Source: Lentinus brumalis
Lineage: Eukaryota > Basidiomycota > Agaricomycetes > Polyporales > Polyporaceae
Length of the DNA stretch: 64,000 bases
Direction of reading: 5' to 3'
NCBI GenBank assembly: GCA_001792895.1
Contig: MARA01000012.1
Coordinates: 1,116,001-1,180,000 of the forward strand
Under the pieces are notes generated by a model, which searched no databases, was not told the origin of the DNA, and saw nothing but the letters and a program-made list of their open reading frames with translations. Of this stretch, positions 31,394-44,400 are shown in pieces; the first letter of the stretch is position 1, and each line of letters begins with the position of its first letter. The position numbers and the translations under genes are program-made.

Positions 31394-33139
31394 TTAGCAC
31401 CCCAAGTCCTGGTCGGATTCCCCAGACACTGACAGCCATCGGACGAAGCCCGCCACGTCCATCACCTGCCCATACTGCACTGCGGTCGCGCTCGCGTTCG
31501 CCGCCTTCCCGGCACCCGAGTGATCTGGGGACCCCACACTTCGAAGTTCGGCCGCTGGGGCAGGACCCTCTTCTTCGGCCAGAGAGACAGAAACCGGCTT
31601 GATGTCCATCGCCACGAAGGACTCCATCAGGTTGTGCGCGATTCCCAGCTCTTTCGCCTTGATGCCGCACAGCGGTGGGTACGGTGGAGGCGGCATGGAG
31701 TAGCTTGGCGCAGAGCCTGCTTCGCAGACAACAGCGGCCGGGCACGGGGTACGGGGGACCAGTTGACATGTCAAGTTGTCAGTTGTGGCATGGGTGTGGG
31801 TGAGACCTGGAGCAGAAGAGAACAGCTGGAGCGGGGCACATACTCAGACAGCTTCCGATTGTCCCCACAAACGCATTCTGATTCTCCAGATGGATGCCCT
31901 CCGGCGCGTGTGCAAGCTCGCCGCCGGTGCCAGTCCCGCCATGGGTCTCCGTCTCCGCAGCGCCGGACCCGGCCACGATCTAGCACGAAAGGAGCCGCAG
32001 GAGCACGTCGACGGGGGGATCGAAACGCGATAGGAAAGACAGAGTCAGCGTCGCAGCACAGCAATGGGTACGTAGTACGGAGCGGGGGACGTCTGCTGAC
32101 CATGTGCGACCGGTCGGAGGCGAAGTAATCGAGATATATGCCCGCTGGGATGACTCTGAACAGGCTGCAGAGATTCGCGAGAGATGGGCCGGAATATGTG
32201 CAAGTGGCGCCACATGTAGGAGAAAGTGTGCAGGTCAGCATCGGAGATCAGAGGTCCACCACCAAACATCTTGGGCCTTGGGAAGCACAGAGCTGACTGC
32301 TGAGCGGCGACAAGGGGGACTGCGGGGCGGATGAGGATTGGCAGACGCACCTCCGGAACTGCGGGTCAATGCGGTCGGCCAGGGCATCGTCGAAAGCGTA
32401 TGGAAAGGTACCGGCGATGTACTCTGGGCGATGGTCACGGCGGCGGCGGTGGTGGTGCACAACGGTCCGGTGCCGATGTCATCAGTGGTGGACGGACGCG
32501 CGGTGCGCACGCGATGTGTATCAAGGGGCACGAGAGCAGACCAATCGCGGGCAATGTGTCAAGGGCAGCGTGAGCCGGCGAACAAGCCAGAGGGTGATCC
32601 CATCCATACCTCGCCATGGACAGGGCACGGGCAGCGTCGTATCAAAGTCGTAGACCCATGCCTGATCGCCGCCATCCGGGTCCGGGTCAGAGTGAGCTTG
32701 CGATGTCGCAGCATTCGGGTGGGGTGGCGGGGGCGGGGAAGGACCACATGCTGCAAATTCGTGATCGCCTTGGGTGTTCGCGTGGGGTCGCAAGACCAGG
32801 ACGACGTGGTAATCCCAAACTACGACTCCTGCGCGGGCCTTCTGGCTCCAGAGCGCGACCTAGAGTATTCGAGACGTGCAGTCAGCGGAGGCCAATAAGC
32901 AGCCGGCGTGGTAGTTGGGCTTGTGGCCACAGCCTGAGAGAACGAGCAAAGAGAACTGAATTGCGGACCGTTTTCCCGCCGTTGGAGATGAACACGACGT
33001 AGATCTCCCAGGGCCAAGGCTTTGCGTGGCTCGAAGCACTGGCTTCTTCGACGAACGTCTGCGCAAGGAGGTAGATGTTCTCTTCGCAGTAGCACGAGGT
33101 ATATGTTGCGCCCGGCGGGAGCGGGGGAGACGAGGGCAT
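31394..33139 (-). CDS. NTAQ1: Protein N-terminal glutamine amidohydrolase
   Basis: Converts N-terminal Gln of proteins to Glu, feeding the Arg/N-degron pathway. The start at 33139 gives MPSSPPLPPGATYTSCYCEEN. The catalytic residues can be seen: Cys in TSCYCEEN, His in VVWDYHVVL (near 32800) and Asp in WVYDFDTTLP (near 32645). Family signatures follow as GTFPYAFDDALADRIDPQF and FRVIPAGIYLDYFASDRSHM (near 32110-32170). The last exon carries PPPYPPLCGIKAKEL and YGQVMDVAGFVRWLS, homologous in position to the C-terminal tail of the family, with the stop at 31394. A proline/aspartate-rich insert sits between the His and Asp motifs. At least five exons; the join before the last exon was not pinned down. 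Confidence 0.88.
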
Positions 33140-33585
33140 CTTCCGGTGGCGCGCACACGATGTGGTGAGAGATGAGAGCAGAATCCAGATAGTGATTGCA
33201 ATGCGGGTAGTATAGATAGATGAGCAGATGCAGAGTGCGCAGAAAGCAGATGCGAGCGATACGTGTGACCAACACCCCATATCCTAGCCCATTACCCTTC
33301 GTCGATGATAAACGCTATCCCTGTAGTAATACAATGCCGCCATGGCACTTTGTTTTCAAGCTATTGACTCGATGCGTCCGGGAAGAAGCCCCGCGGAGTG
33401 CTTCCTCCTGCGCCACCGCGCCGTCGTGTGGGGAGAACGATTGATCTGCACAAGTCGCGTTGAGCACGGGGGAACGATGACGGAGACAAGGAGCAGGAAG
33501 ACCAGACGCGGAGCGGGGGCGGAGAGGAAGGATTGAGAGCAGGACTCACAGTGGGTATAGAACATCACATGGGTATTGAGGGCGA
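33140..33585. other. Intergenic, NTAQ1 upstream region
   Basis: No supported ORF. It lies between the NTAQ1 start and the stop of the small minus-strand gene. Confidence 0.35.
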
Positions 33586-33992
33586 TTACATCACTGTGCC
33601 TTGCCCTGCCTGCCCGACTGACTGAACAGAGGGCGCGAGAGGAACGGCGTCGATGCCCCAGGAAGCCTTGCCCTGGAACGCGTCGGCGAACTTCTTCTTG
33701 AGGAGGATGTCCTCGAGGTCCGGGAAGAGCGTTCTGGACGGAAGGGGACGAAGACGGGCTTGCGCCCGGACGAGCTCGACTTGGCTGGGGACGCCCGCTT
33801 GGGCTGTGGTGCGTGCATGGGCGTAGTGGTGAGGATGATGGGCCCGGGGGCGGTATGACTGGGATGCGCGTTCGACGCGGGGACGGCGTGCGGGAACTGT
33901 GAAGGGGCGGCAGGCTTGGGTAGGAGGCCCGAATTGTTCGTGAAGGGATGGGTGGCGAGGGGATCGAAGGAGGAGAGCGTAGAGTTCGGCAT
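33586..33992 (-). CDS. Small Ser/Pro-rich hypothetical protein with apparent frameshift
   Basis: The start at 33992 gives MPNSTLSSFDPLATHP and the frame runs through a Pro/Ser-rich region to PVFVPFRPERSS. The conserved-looking continuation PDLEDILLKKKFADAFQG, then ASWGIDAVP, lies in another frame and ends at 33586. The switch happens in the run tcttcccgg (minus strand, near 33729). One additional C there would join the two frames smoothly, and no intron fits in the space. It is either a one-base assembly error or a recent disabling mutation. The protein family was not recognised. Confidence 0.5.
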
Positions 33993-36690
33993 GTTGGCTG
34001 GTGGTCGGGGCGGGTTGCGGTGGTTGGGACGCGGTGGTGGGAGATGTGGTGGTGGATGCGAGTGCAAGGGAGTTGAGTCTGGTGCGAGGTGGAAGGGAGT
34101 TGAGTGCGAGTACTCGGGGGAGGTGAGTATGAACGGTAGGAGGAGGAAGGCCGGGGTATTTATGCTCGGGAAGAATAGGGAGATGATAAAAGGACTATAG
34201 AGGGATATAATAGGCGAGATGGAGGCGAGATGGATGAATCGCTGTGGCCCAAACCCGAAGCCGAACCAGGCGGACGGAGTCGAGGACCGGGAAAACTACG
34301 GCGGGTCGCCTCTGGATCACATGCCTTACTGGGCTCGCGTGCTGCCCGCATTCGTCAAGACCTCCCCGAGCCTCGTCGCACATCGCAATCTCGCATTCTG
34401 TCTTCCAAGACGCTCCACAACGCCTGTCTGCTCTCCATCGCAGATCTTCCCCCACCTCGTTCCCTCCCAACTGTTTCTACCCATCCGCGTGTGTATCACC
34501 CAGGTTATCCCGAGCTGACAAACCCGCTGCGATGCGCAATATTTCGAGGGACCGAGAGGCGGCTCTTCGCGAGTAAGTACCGACGCGTGGCTGCCCCGGA
34601 TTGTCCTTGTGGCGTGCAGTAAGTTTCGGACATCGTCCGGACGCCAACCGCGCGCGATCCTTTCTCTTCCTTACGGCAATAAGACGCTTCAGAACGCGGG
34701 GAAACTCATCGAGATGACAGCGCGGAAAGATAACCTGTCCCTCGTGTCTCTGGTCCGTGTACACGCTCTTGTAGCTGGTACAGCCAGATTTAGACGGACA
34801 TGAAAGATGTTGGGGACAACTCACCGTAACCGTGCGTCTTCTTACATGCATGACAGTCATGATTGCGTGTCTGGCTTGCAGTGGTTGTAGGATCCGGCCT
34901 TGGGATTGAGTAATAGGAACATGAAGACCGAGCGCGAAGGTGGCGGACAGGACGGTGAATGCAACACTGGTTTGACGCTGCAGGCTGTCTGACGGCTTCT
35001 ACCCCGCAGCCGCCACCAGTGTTCTCGGGTCGGAAGAAGCCTGTAGGTAAACTCGAAGCGACGTTGACGGGAACACGCCCTGGTCATGTGGGGCTCTCCT
35101 TGGTATCCTGTCGTAAACGGACGGACCAAGGGCCCGCACTCATGGGAGCCTTGGGAGGAATCGTTCTGCTTTACATGTAAGGATACGGCCCAGCCTGCCG
35201 ACCTCCCGTCTTCTTGATTCACCACGTCGACTCATCGTCCCAGACTCTCAGCCTACCGCCCTTACCGCCGTATTGTCCGAGCCATTTCACGTCAGGAATG
35301 GCCCGGAGCGCTGGCAGCATTCATGCATGGACCAGGACATCGGGCTTCCGTGAGTCAACGCCACGACCCGGACGTTCCGAGCGCACATGCGTGTGTGTTG
35401 CCTGTCTGGAGACAACGTCAACGACACCCTCGGACGACGCTGCCTCTGCACCTCACCGGCACCCCATACGTCGTTGGCGGCCGCCCCGCAGTCTACCGAG
35501 CAGCCCACATCGCGCCCGTCGTCGCTAACAGTGAGGGGCCCCACGGCTATCCCAAGCTATCGAAAGTCTGCAGTGGAGGAGATAAGGGTGTCTATTTGAC
35601 GAGGTACGTTGACCTGCTATGTATGTCTGTGGAGTGCCCATTCTGATACTTACATACTCGCGGGCGATCAATTGCACACAATTTAGCACTTGACGTGCGC
35701 GCTATGACAATGCTCGTCGAGGATGCGACGTCTCTCCAATCAGCGTGCAGGCGGAAGGCCGCCCTCCCGCCCTTCCGCCTCCCCTACATCACACCGGCGA
35801 CCAAGACTCGGAGTTGTGGAGGACGCACATGTTATTGAGGACGACGGACGTTGCTGCGAAAGGACTAGTGCTGCCACGGCTACTGGTACTATGATTCCAG
35901 GAGGATCTTCCCTCTTCCCCTGATCAGCGCACTCGCGGGAGTGTTCTTCGTCACGACGTCATGAACATCGATATCTTCCGATTCCGAATCGTCGCCGATG
36001 CACGCTGCCCGACGCTGCGACCAGAATTACAACACCGCGAACGCTCTGCCCGATGTCTTTTCTAGGCCCGCACAGCTCCCCGCCCACGCTTATCTTGCTT
36101 CTTCAGCCTCGGTTCATCTCGACCTCCCACACGGCGTTAAGCACGCGGGGTCGCGACCGAGCACTCGCAGCTCTGATCTTCGTGGATGGAAGGGTACGTT
36201 GTGAGTTCTATGATGTGCGCTGCCCGCTTTGGTCTCTCATCCACGCTTCCTTGCTTCCTTGCTTGGCCAGCCCAGACCGTCTTATACAGGTCTGACCCTT
36301 CCTTTGCGTCATAATTCATTTGTCCCTGGCCCGTGGGTGCTACGTAGTACGTCGTGCTCACGGTGGTCGGGCGGGTGCGTGGAACTGATCTGGCATTTGT
36401 GGTGGACTGGTCTGGTATTGTATCTCCTCCGCGATGTTACATAGTATATGGGCATATACTTAGAACGTCTCACTAGGTAGTTTAAATTTCGAATGAGACT
36501 GAGAGAAGAGCTCAGCTGCGCCTCAACTTTCAACAAGGTTGCGCCGGGATTGTTGCAGTCGACCAAAAGATAAGATATGTAGTCGTCCCGACCGTGCGCG
36601 CCTATCTAATCTCTCGATCATTGCCGGCGCCTCCATAATTTTTGAGAACGCTGCACGCCGGGAACTGGTCTGCACTGTGCAGCCACCGCC
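33993..36690. other. Gene-poor 2.7-kb interval
   Basis: A short plus-strand ORF near 34244-34575 ends AAMRNISRDREAALRE just before a gtaagt, which could be an exon of an unrecognised gene. Otherwise only short unrelated ORFs. The last few hundred bases should contain the POL5 promoter. Confidence 0.35.
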
Positions 36691-39600
36691 ATGTCCACTA
36701 CCCTCCCTCTCTTCTGGAATCTCTCGTCAGCCAACAAGAAGGAACGTCTTGATGCGTCTGTGAAACTGGTCTCTGCTCTTGAACACTTCCAGTCGAACTT
36801 CGTTCCAAAGGGCTCCATAGAGACGTCGGAGGATGAGGATGAGGGCAAGAAGTCGGATGGTCTAGACGCACTCAACGCGGTTGACGTGGCGTACTCGTTG
36901 AGGCGATTGATACGTGGACTGGCAAGTCCGAGGGAGAGCAGCAGGCTTGGCTTCGCGGTTGCTTTGACGGAGGTGCGTAGCATTCCCCTGGTCAGGACGT
37001 TTGTCCCAGGTTCCGCAAGTTCATACTGGGAGTGCGATAACGTCAAATCAGTACGCACCCCTACCCGCTATGTGGGATGTCCAGTGCGTCCTGTGTGACC
37101 TAGGACAAATGTCGGGCCTCAATATCACGGCCAAAGTTGCTGAACAGCGTCGCATATAGCTCTTGTCCCGCCTCGACACGGTGACATGCTCCCAGATCGT
37201 CCAGCTCATCTTGGACTCGTCCAAGACCCAGGGCGCTATGACTGGTCAGGAAGAACGCGACGTCATGTTTGCTCGTCTGTTCGGTCTCACCTCCGTCATC
37301 CAGTCCGGCCTGCTCCTGCGCGACTCTACACTTCCCTCTTCGTCTACGGCTGCCTCCGACCTCGCTAGCTACAAGGAAGTACTGGCGCAACTTCTGGAAC
37401 TCGGGGAGAAGAAGTCTTGGCTACGCGAGAGCGTGTGGTGGTCCATCGGTCTCGCGGTGGATGCACTCGCTCAATCAGACGTTTCCTGGAAGGACGAGGC
37501 CGTGGACGCAACAATCGCCGCACTTTACTCGGAGTCCAAGGCATGGACGCCCGAGAAAGTGGCACTAACGTTGAAGCTGCAGTCCGCCTTTCCATCTCGG
37601 GAGTGGAAGAAGCTCCTTTCTCCGACGTTCAAGAACCCTGACCTGCTCAGCACGGGGAATTTGAGCGCTATTGCGCGGATCTTGAAGGTATATCTCGAAT
37701 CTGTCTCGGAGGAATAGTCTTATCCCCCGTGCAAGGTTGGCTAATCTGCGGCGCTCTGTACAGGAATCTGATGCGGACGAAGACGAGGAGTCAGATCTGC
37801 CGAAGGCTGGCTCGTGGAAGCCGCAGGTGCACTTCGTCTGGGACATGCTTCTCGATCAGGTCTTGCCAAAGACTGGTACGCAGAGAGAGCGTGCCCCAAA
37901 GGGTCGTTCCCAGAGTTTTTCCGGATCGTCGTTGATGGTGCGTCGTTTCCCGCTGCGCATGCTTCGGCAAGGCTAATGCTAGATGCGGCATCCCACAGAG
38001 TCATTGTTCGCTTCGACATCTTCACCAGAGCGCAAGTACTGGGGTTTCCAGGTGTTCCAAAAGGCGCTGCCTCGTGTCAGTGCGGACGACATGCCCATGC
38101 TGTTCACGAAGAACTTCATGCGCTCGTGGATCAACCATCTCTCGAATAGCGACCGCTATCTTCACAAGGCCGCCAGGCAAGTGGTACGTTCAGCGCAGGC
38201 TGTTTCTGTCTCCGGTCCCATCTCAGATGAGTTTTGATCTCCTGTCGATACCTGCAGGTTTCGGACATGCAGAATGCTGTGAAGAGCAATCCCAAGATCG
38301 GCTTTTCGCTGATCCTCCAGCTCACTGGAGTCAACGGCAGCCGGCAGTTTGACAAGCTCACGAAGACCAAGACCGTTGAGTCAATTCTGACGTCAATGGA
38401 CGACGAAGGGATCCAGAGCTACATCGAGTACCTTCTCAAACAGGTCGACGAAGAGCCTTCCGCTTCCGCAGAGTACGTACAACGGGCTCACAACTCTCTC
38501 GTCCATTCCATTCGAGGCGTCGCTGATCAATCATATCATTCAATCTGGCGCTATTCTTGTATATACACAGGGCGGAAGCGGACGTCCACGCTCTGAACAC
38601 GCGCCGCGCGTGGATCATCGACCAACTCAGTGCACTTATCCGCAACGGGGCGGTTCCCAAGAGCGATGCGTGGATACAGACGATTCTCGACTGGTTCACC
38701 GTCCACGGGCTCTTCATCATCGCGAAGAAGTCGGAGAAGGGAGCCATCGCCGCGGTAAGTTCAGATATACCCTCCCATCCCGTGTCCATGTACTCGGGGT
38801 CGACGTGTGTTTTCTTCCCCGTGCATGACGCAGATCGCAGATTACTGAACCCGGATGCTTTTTTTCGCCCCTTAGCTGCGCAGCGTTCCCAGTCCCGCTT
38901 TCTCGGAGGAATTGCGGAAGAACTGTCGCGAGCGACTGCTTGCGTGCTTAGCCGATCTGACAGGGCAAACCACTATCATCAAAGGTGCCGTTCCGCCTCC
39001 TGAGATAGTGTTGCGATGGAGATTGACCGCTGCTGGGTAGGAGATAGCAAGGCGACTAAGGTCGCTGCGGTCGCCTCTGACGGACGGTTCTGGGTGTCCC
39101 GAGTGCTGGCGACGATCGAGCAGCTTGAGAAGGATACCAAGCATGTACGGCCGCTCAACGAGCCCGAAGCGGAGGAGGTGGAGCAGCGCCAGAAGGCCCG
39201 CGAGATCATTTCACGGCTCAAAGATGTAAGTGCCCTGACACCACCGTGATGACCACTGAATGCTAAGGACAACCAACTGTATAGGCGTCCGAGGAGCGTC
39301 GAGAGGAAGCACGCGGCGTCGAGCTTCTTCTCGCAGCAACGCTTGTGCACACGTACTGCGCCGATGACAATGATGCAGATCTGGAAACGCTCGAGGTGAG
39401 CACGCTACGTCACTCTGCTCGGTACCGCCACTTGACATAGTCTATCTCACAGAATTGCCTTGACGGGGCCTCACGCCTTTTCCCTGCCGAGAACAAGAAG
39501 GGAAAGAAGGGCCGCAAGTCAATGGGCGAAGACAAGGGCAAGGACAAGGAACTTCCCGAGCCGGTCGATGTTCTCGTCGACACCGTCATCGGCTTCCTCG

Positions 39601-41286
39601 AGAAGGGTACGGCATATCTGCGCGCCGCGGCCAATCAGGTCTTTGCGTTGCTGTCGGGCTCTGTGCAAGAGAGCACGATTGATCTCATTCTCACCGTGAG
39701 TTCTTTCCGCGGCTGGACCGGCGTGTGCGCGGTGGTAGCTTATCTACCTCGGTGATTCCTCTACAGCAATTGGAGCGCCGCGATCCCGAAGAGCTTATGG
39801 CCGACGAGGATGAGGACGTGGATATGGAAGACGCGGAAGATAACGAAGACGATGATGCAGAGGATGACGAGTCGTCGTCCTCCTCGTCATCCGCCGGCGA
39901 AGAAGAGGAGGAAGAGGAGGAGGCTGATGAGGAGGCTGACCTGGAACTCCGGCGCAAGATTGAGGAAGCGCTGCGAGTCAACGGTATCTCAGCGGCGACA
40001 GGCGACTCCGACGACGAATCGGAGGAGGATCTGATGGACGACGACCAGATGCTCGCTATCGACGACAAGCTCGCCGCGGCATTCAAGGCGCGTGCTGCCG
40101 AGAAGGGGACCAGAAAAGGCAAGTAATTTAGCATCTGTTTCCCCGTATCGGGTCCGTCTGCTTACACTGCGTATAGACGTCGATGCGCAGAGGGAGGCGA
40201 CGCACTTCAAGAACCGCGTGCTCGACCTCATCGACATCTTCGTCAGGAAACAGCCGACGAACCCCCTGGTTATCCGCCTCATCATGCCGCTCGTCGAGCT
40301 GATTGTCGCCACCGGTCCTGACGAGAAGCAGCTCTCTGACAAGGCGACAGGTATCCTCCGGAACCGGCTTGGCAAGTCGAAGGACATCCCGACGTCTGTA
40401 GCGGCCGAGGACGCAGCGAAGATTTTGGAGGAGCTGCACGAACTCGCGAGGAAGGCGTCAACTTCGGACGTGCTAACGACGTTGAACCAATCCAGCCTCT
40501 ATCTGGCCAAGGTTCTCCTGCACGCCGATGCCGTGGAACCGGTGCAGAAAGCGTATCGGGAGTCATTGCACGACTTCGTTGCTCGCAAGTCGTCGAAGCT
40601 CAATACCGCGTTCTTCGATGACTTCGTAAAGAGGCATCCCCAAGCAGCTTGGGGCATCCGCGATGATCTTGTCAAGGCCACCGGAGACGCGCTCAACGTC
40701 TACCGGCAGATGCAAGCCTTCCATCTCCTCCAGACACTGATCAATCAGCTCCCGGCCATCGTATGTGTCCTGTCTATCGTCGTAGTCCTGACGTCATACT
40801 CATGGCTCACAGGGTGACCGCAAGGCGGAAGTACTGGCGTTTGTACCAAAACTTCGCCAAGCTATCCTTGATACGCTATCGAACGCGTGCTCCGCAACGG
40901 GCGCAACGTCCGTCCAACCTGCACAGGCCAAGGAAATCCTCAAGCTCGCATTAATGGCCGTTCGCCAGACCAAGCGCGTCGCTCAGAACGATGCGGAACT
41001 CTCCTCAGCTTGGGAGCCCTCCAAGTGGTCCGACCTTTCCGGCAGTCTAGCTTCCAGTGACCGACTCAAGGCATCCGTCGGGTTGCAGGCGATGTGCAAG
41101 CAGATTATTCAGCTTGTACAAGATGACAAAGCGGGGTCGAAAGCATCAGACAAGAGCAAGGACAAAGCTAAGGCTACTGCTGCCAAGAGGAAAGCGGGGG
41201 ATGCAGGGGTTGATGGGGAGGGTGACGAGAAGGAGAGTGGGAAGAAGGCGAAACACAAAAAGGCGAAGAAAGCCAAGTCCGACTAG
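36691..41286 (+). CDS. POL5: POL5 / MYBBP1A-family nucleolar protein (DNA polymerase phi)
   Basis: Essential nucleolar protein of the POL5/MYBBP1A family, needed for rRNA synthesis and ribosome assembly; despite the name it is not expected to be a replicative polymerase. The ATG at 36691 gives MSTTLPLFWNLSSANKKERLDA. The first intron is 36973-37159, then LLSRLDTVTCSQIVQLILD and many alpha-helical repeat exons follow (HFVWDMLLDQVLP, RKYWGFQVFQKALPRVSADD, FTKNFMRSWINHLSNSDRYL). A strongly acidic Asp/Glu/Ser tract is encoded at about 39790-39945, which is typical of the family. The C-terminus is basic (KKAKHKKAKKAKSD), consistent with nucleolar localisation. At least nine introns. Convergent with MSH3, about 190 bp apart. 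Confidence 0.9.
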
Positions 41287-41348
41287 TCGACTCGTGTAGA
41301 CGATTCGCTCGTAGATAGCGTAGATATCGACTCCACAACATTTCTCAG

Positions 41349-41429
41349 GTCATCCAATGCGGCATGCTGTTCTACGACATGAGCGCCGCTCGCAAGGCAT
41401 TTCTGGACGAGTTGCGCGCACTTGCGTAA
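41349..41429 (+). other. Orphan exon-like ORF between POL5 and MSH3
   Basis: Immediately after tttctcag, the plus strand reads VIQCGMLFYDMSAARKAF and so on for 26 codons to a TAA at 41427-41429. It looks like a terminal exon but POL5 already has a stop at 41286. It could be an alternative POL5 3' exon, a relic of a lost gene, or chance. Confidence 0.25.
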
Positions 41430-41476
41430 CCTGCCCCAGAGGTTTGTATGAGATCACGGATCAATACCATAAAGAC

Positions 41477-44400
41477 TCACTTTTTCCGCCTTAACCGCTC
41501 CTCAATGACCTGCTTCATGTTTGCAGCCTTCCCAGCGGCGACCTGGAGGACGGATTCCGGAAGGCCGGCGAGCCGTGCACACTCGACACCAAACGACTCC
41601 ATGACGAGTCCGCGCTCTAGTCGGTACAGGAAGGTGACTTCCCTTGTGCCGTCGATGCGCGTCTCCTCCGTAAAGCCCATGTGCATGTTACCCACGTCGG
41701 ACGGGAACATGCGCTCCAGGTCGGTGGCAACCTGAGGGTAGTGGGTGATGAATAGCGTCTTGCACTTGACTACCTGTACAAGATGCTGTAATACAGCTCC
41801 TGCGATGGCCATCTAGGGACACAGCCTGATATAAGCTCTCATGAGAATCTACTGTGGTTGCACCCACTTACCCCGTCGAACGTGGAGGTCCCTCGGCCCA
41901 GCTCGTCGAGTACTACGAGCGTCCTGGGCGTAGCCATCTGGAGAATGTCGCTCGTCTCCTGCATCTCCACCATGAAGGTCGAGCGGCCCCGAGAGAGCTC
42001 ATCGGACGCTACGAATATACGGCATGAAGGTCAAGTTAGTGGATGATTTGGGGGCACTCACCGCCCATCCTGGTGAGCACACCATCCAGCAAAGAGAGTC
42101 TCATTGACTCAGCAGGCACGTATGATCCAACTTGTGCCATCTGCAGATTGGAGGTCAGCACGGACCACCAAGCGTTCAACTCTCAATGTCGCTTACAATC
42201 GTGCACAGAGCAGTCATCCGCACGACGGAACTCTTCCCGCCCATGTTCGGCCCAGTGATGATCTTGTGCCTTGTGTCGCTGGCACCCATCTTCAACGAGT
42301 TCGGCACGAACGGATCTGTTCGTACGGCCTCGATCATAGGATGGCGCCCCTTCACGATCTCGAGCACGTCCTCATCCCCGTCCGTTCGCTCCACAAACTG
42401 TGGTCGGCAGTAACCCTCCTGTGCGGCAACCTGTGCGAGGCTGAACAAGCAGTCCGTGACTGCGAGCTTGTTCACCGCGTCCCGGAGTAGCGCATAGTAC
42501 TTCTCGATAATTTCGTCCAGGAAGGACAGGAAGGCCTTGTGTGCCTCCGCGGTAAGAGCTTCCTTGTGTTGTGCTCGTTCTTGGAGCATCGTGCGAACTT
42601 CGGGGGTGTGGTACCGCCGCTTGTACTTCGTGCTTGATAGAAGCGTCCAGGTCGGCGGGATCTCCCGACGCTCGCTCTTGTCTATCTCGACAACGTACTG
42701 TTTCGTGCATAAGTACCCATCGTACCGCCAAAGGCGCTGTAGGAAGTGCGCTCACCTCTTCACCATTCCACTCCGCGTACTTGAGCGCAGGCTTCTTGAT
42801 GGCCTTACGGATGCGCTTCAGCTCTTCGAGCAGATTCGACTCGACCACTGATATTGCCTTGCAAATATCCGTCAGTACTTTCTGAATGACATAACTAACG
42901 GACCACCTCTTACCACCATCAACGAGTCCACCGCGGGGAACCTGTCCTCGACATCCGTCCACATCGCGTCCTCTCGTCCGGCCTCTGCCTCCTTGAAGAT
43001 GAGGGCCTCGCACAGCTCCTTCACCGGGTCCTTCAGCTTGGGGAGAGCGTCCAAAACGCCCGCCAGCAGCTTCGACTTCAGGGTCGCCGACTGCGATGGC
43101 TGGCTGGGATGCGGAGGAGCAAAAGTGGTCCCGACTTTGTTGAATGCCCTCAGCAGTGTGACGAGTTCCTGCGGAGTGCACTTCCCGTACTGGATGCGGC
43201 ACAAACCTCGAGCGAGGTCAGGAAGACGGCGGAGGAGCTCGCGCAATAGTGTGAGTTTGGGGGATCTGTTGGACAGGATCTCCTCCACTGCTTCGGTGCG
43301 TTCGCGGAGTGCGCTGCGAGTGAAATGACGTGAAGAAGAGGTGAGGGAGGAAGGGATGCAGGGACGTACTTGTGGTCTACCAAAGGCTTTCCGACCCAGT
43401 TTCTCAGCAGTCGTGCGCCGAACTTGGTGGACGTCCGGTTGAGGATCCACATGAGCGAACCCTTGGCAGTGAAGTCAGTGTCGTTCCGGTAAATTTCCCT
43501 GGGGGATTACGCTGGCGTCAGTCTGATACACACAGCAGGGTTGATCTCCATACAGGTTAGTGAGTGTGTTAGCGTTGAGCAGCATGTGCGTCCTCTCGGT
43601 GAACTTGGCAAAGAAGCGGGTCTCTCGCAGAGCGTCGGCAACATTGAACGCAGAGAGATACTGTAGGGATTGTGCTAGAGTAATGACGACCAGCTTGGAG
43701 AAGTCTGTTACGGCTGCCATGAGGTCACCTGTCATTGTATTTGAGTCTCGGGCTCTCCACGCACATAGGCGGAGACAAACCATTATTGAAGCTCTCTGAT
43801 GCTGCCGCATGTCTCTTTGTGTAGAACTTGGAAAGCAATGCGAATGCATCCGTGTAAGCCATCTGCTTCGAAAATCGCTCTATTCGAACGCGATGCTCGG
43901 TATGCGAGTGCCTATGTCGCAGAGGTCAAGACTGTTTTCGACGAGCAGTCATTGAAACAATCAAAGTACGCACTCTGTGAAGTACTTGATCATCTTCTCT
44001 GTCGCGGTGCTGAGCTTCTTAGCAGGCAAGAGGAGTTCGAACGGTTTCGTGTGGACCATTCTCGTCTGAAAGCCTCTCAGCACATTGGCCATTTGACATA
44101 AGGAACCGTAGCCTCACGAACCTCCAATTCGGTGCGCATGTGGTTGTCTACGTGACCTGTTAATCTTATGACTACGGTCCCATAAGTCGGACTGACCTTC
44201 GAACTCATCCCATACCACGTCACCAGTGCTCGGGGATATCGAGACCATAGCCATCAAGACACGTTCGTCCGCACCCATTCCTCCACGTTGTTCTTCTAGC
44301 AAGCACATCATTGGCGGTGCAATGTTCGCGTCCAGCTCGTCAGTCGTATTCAGGTCGTCCACGTATCTAGAGAAAAGTTAATTAGCCTCTATGTTGCGCT

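Noticed and set aside
39691..40134. Serine-rich minus-strand ORF opposite the POL5 acidic tract
   Set aside because: Antisense of the Asp/Glu codon run; no independent evidence.
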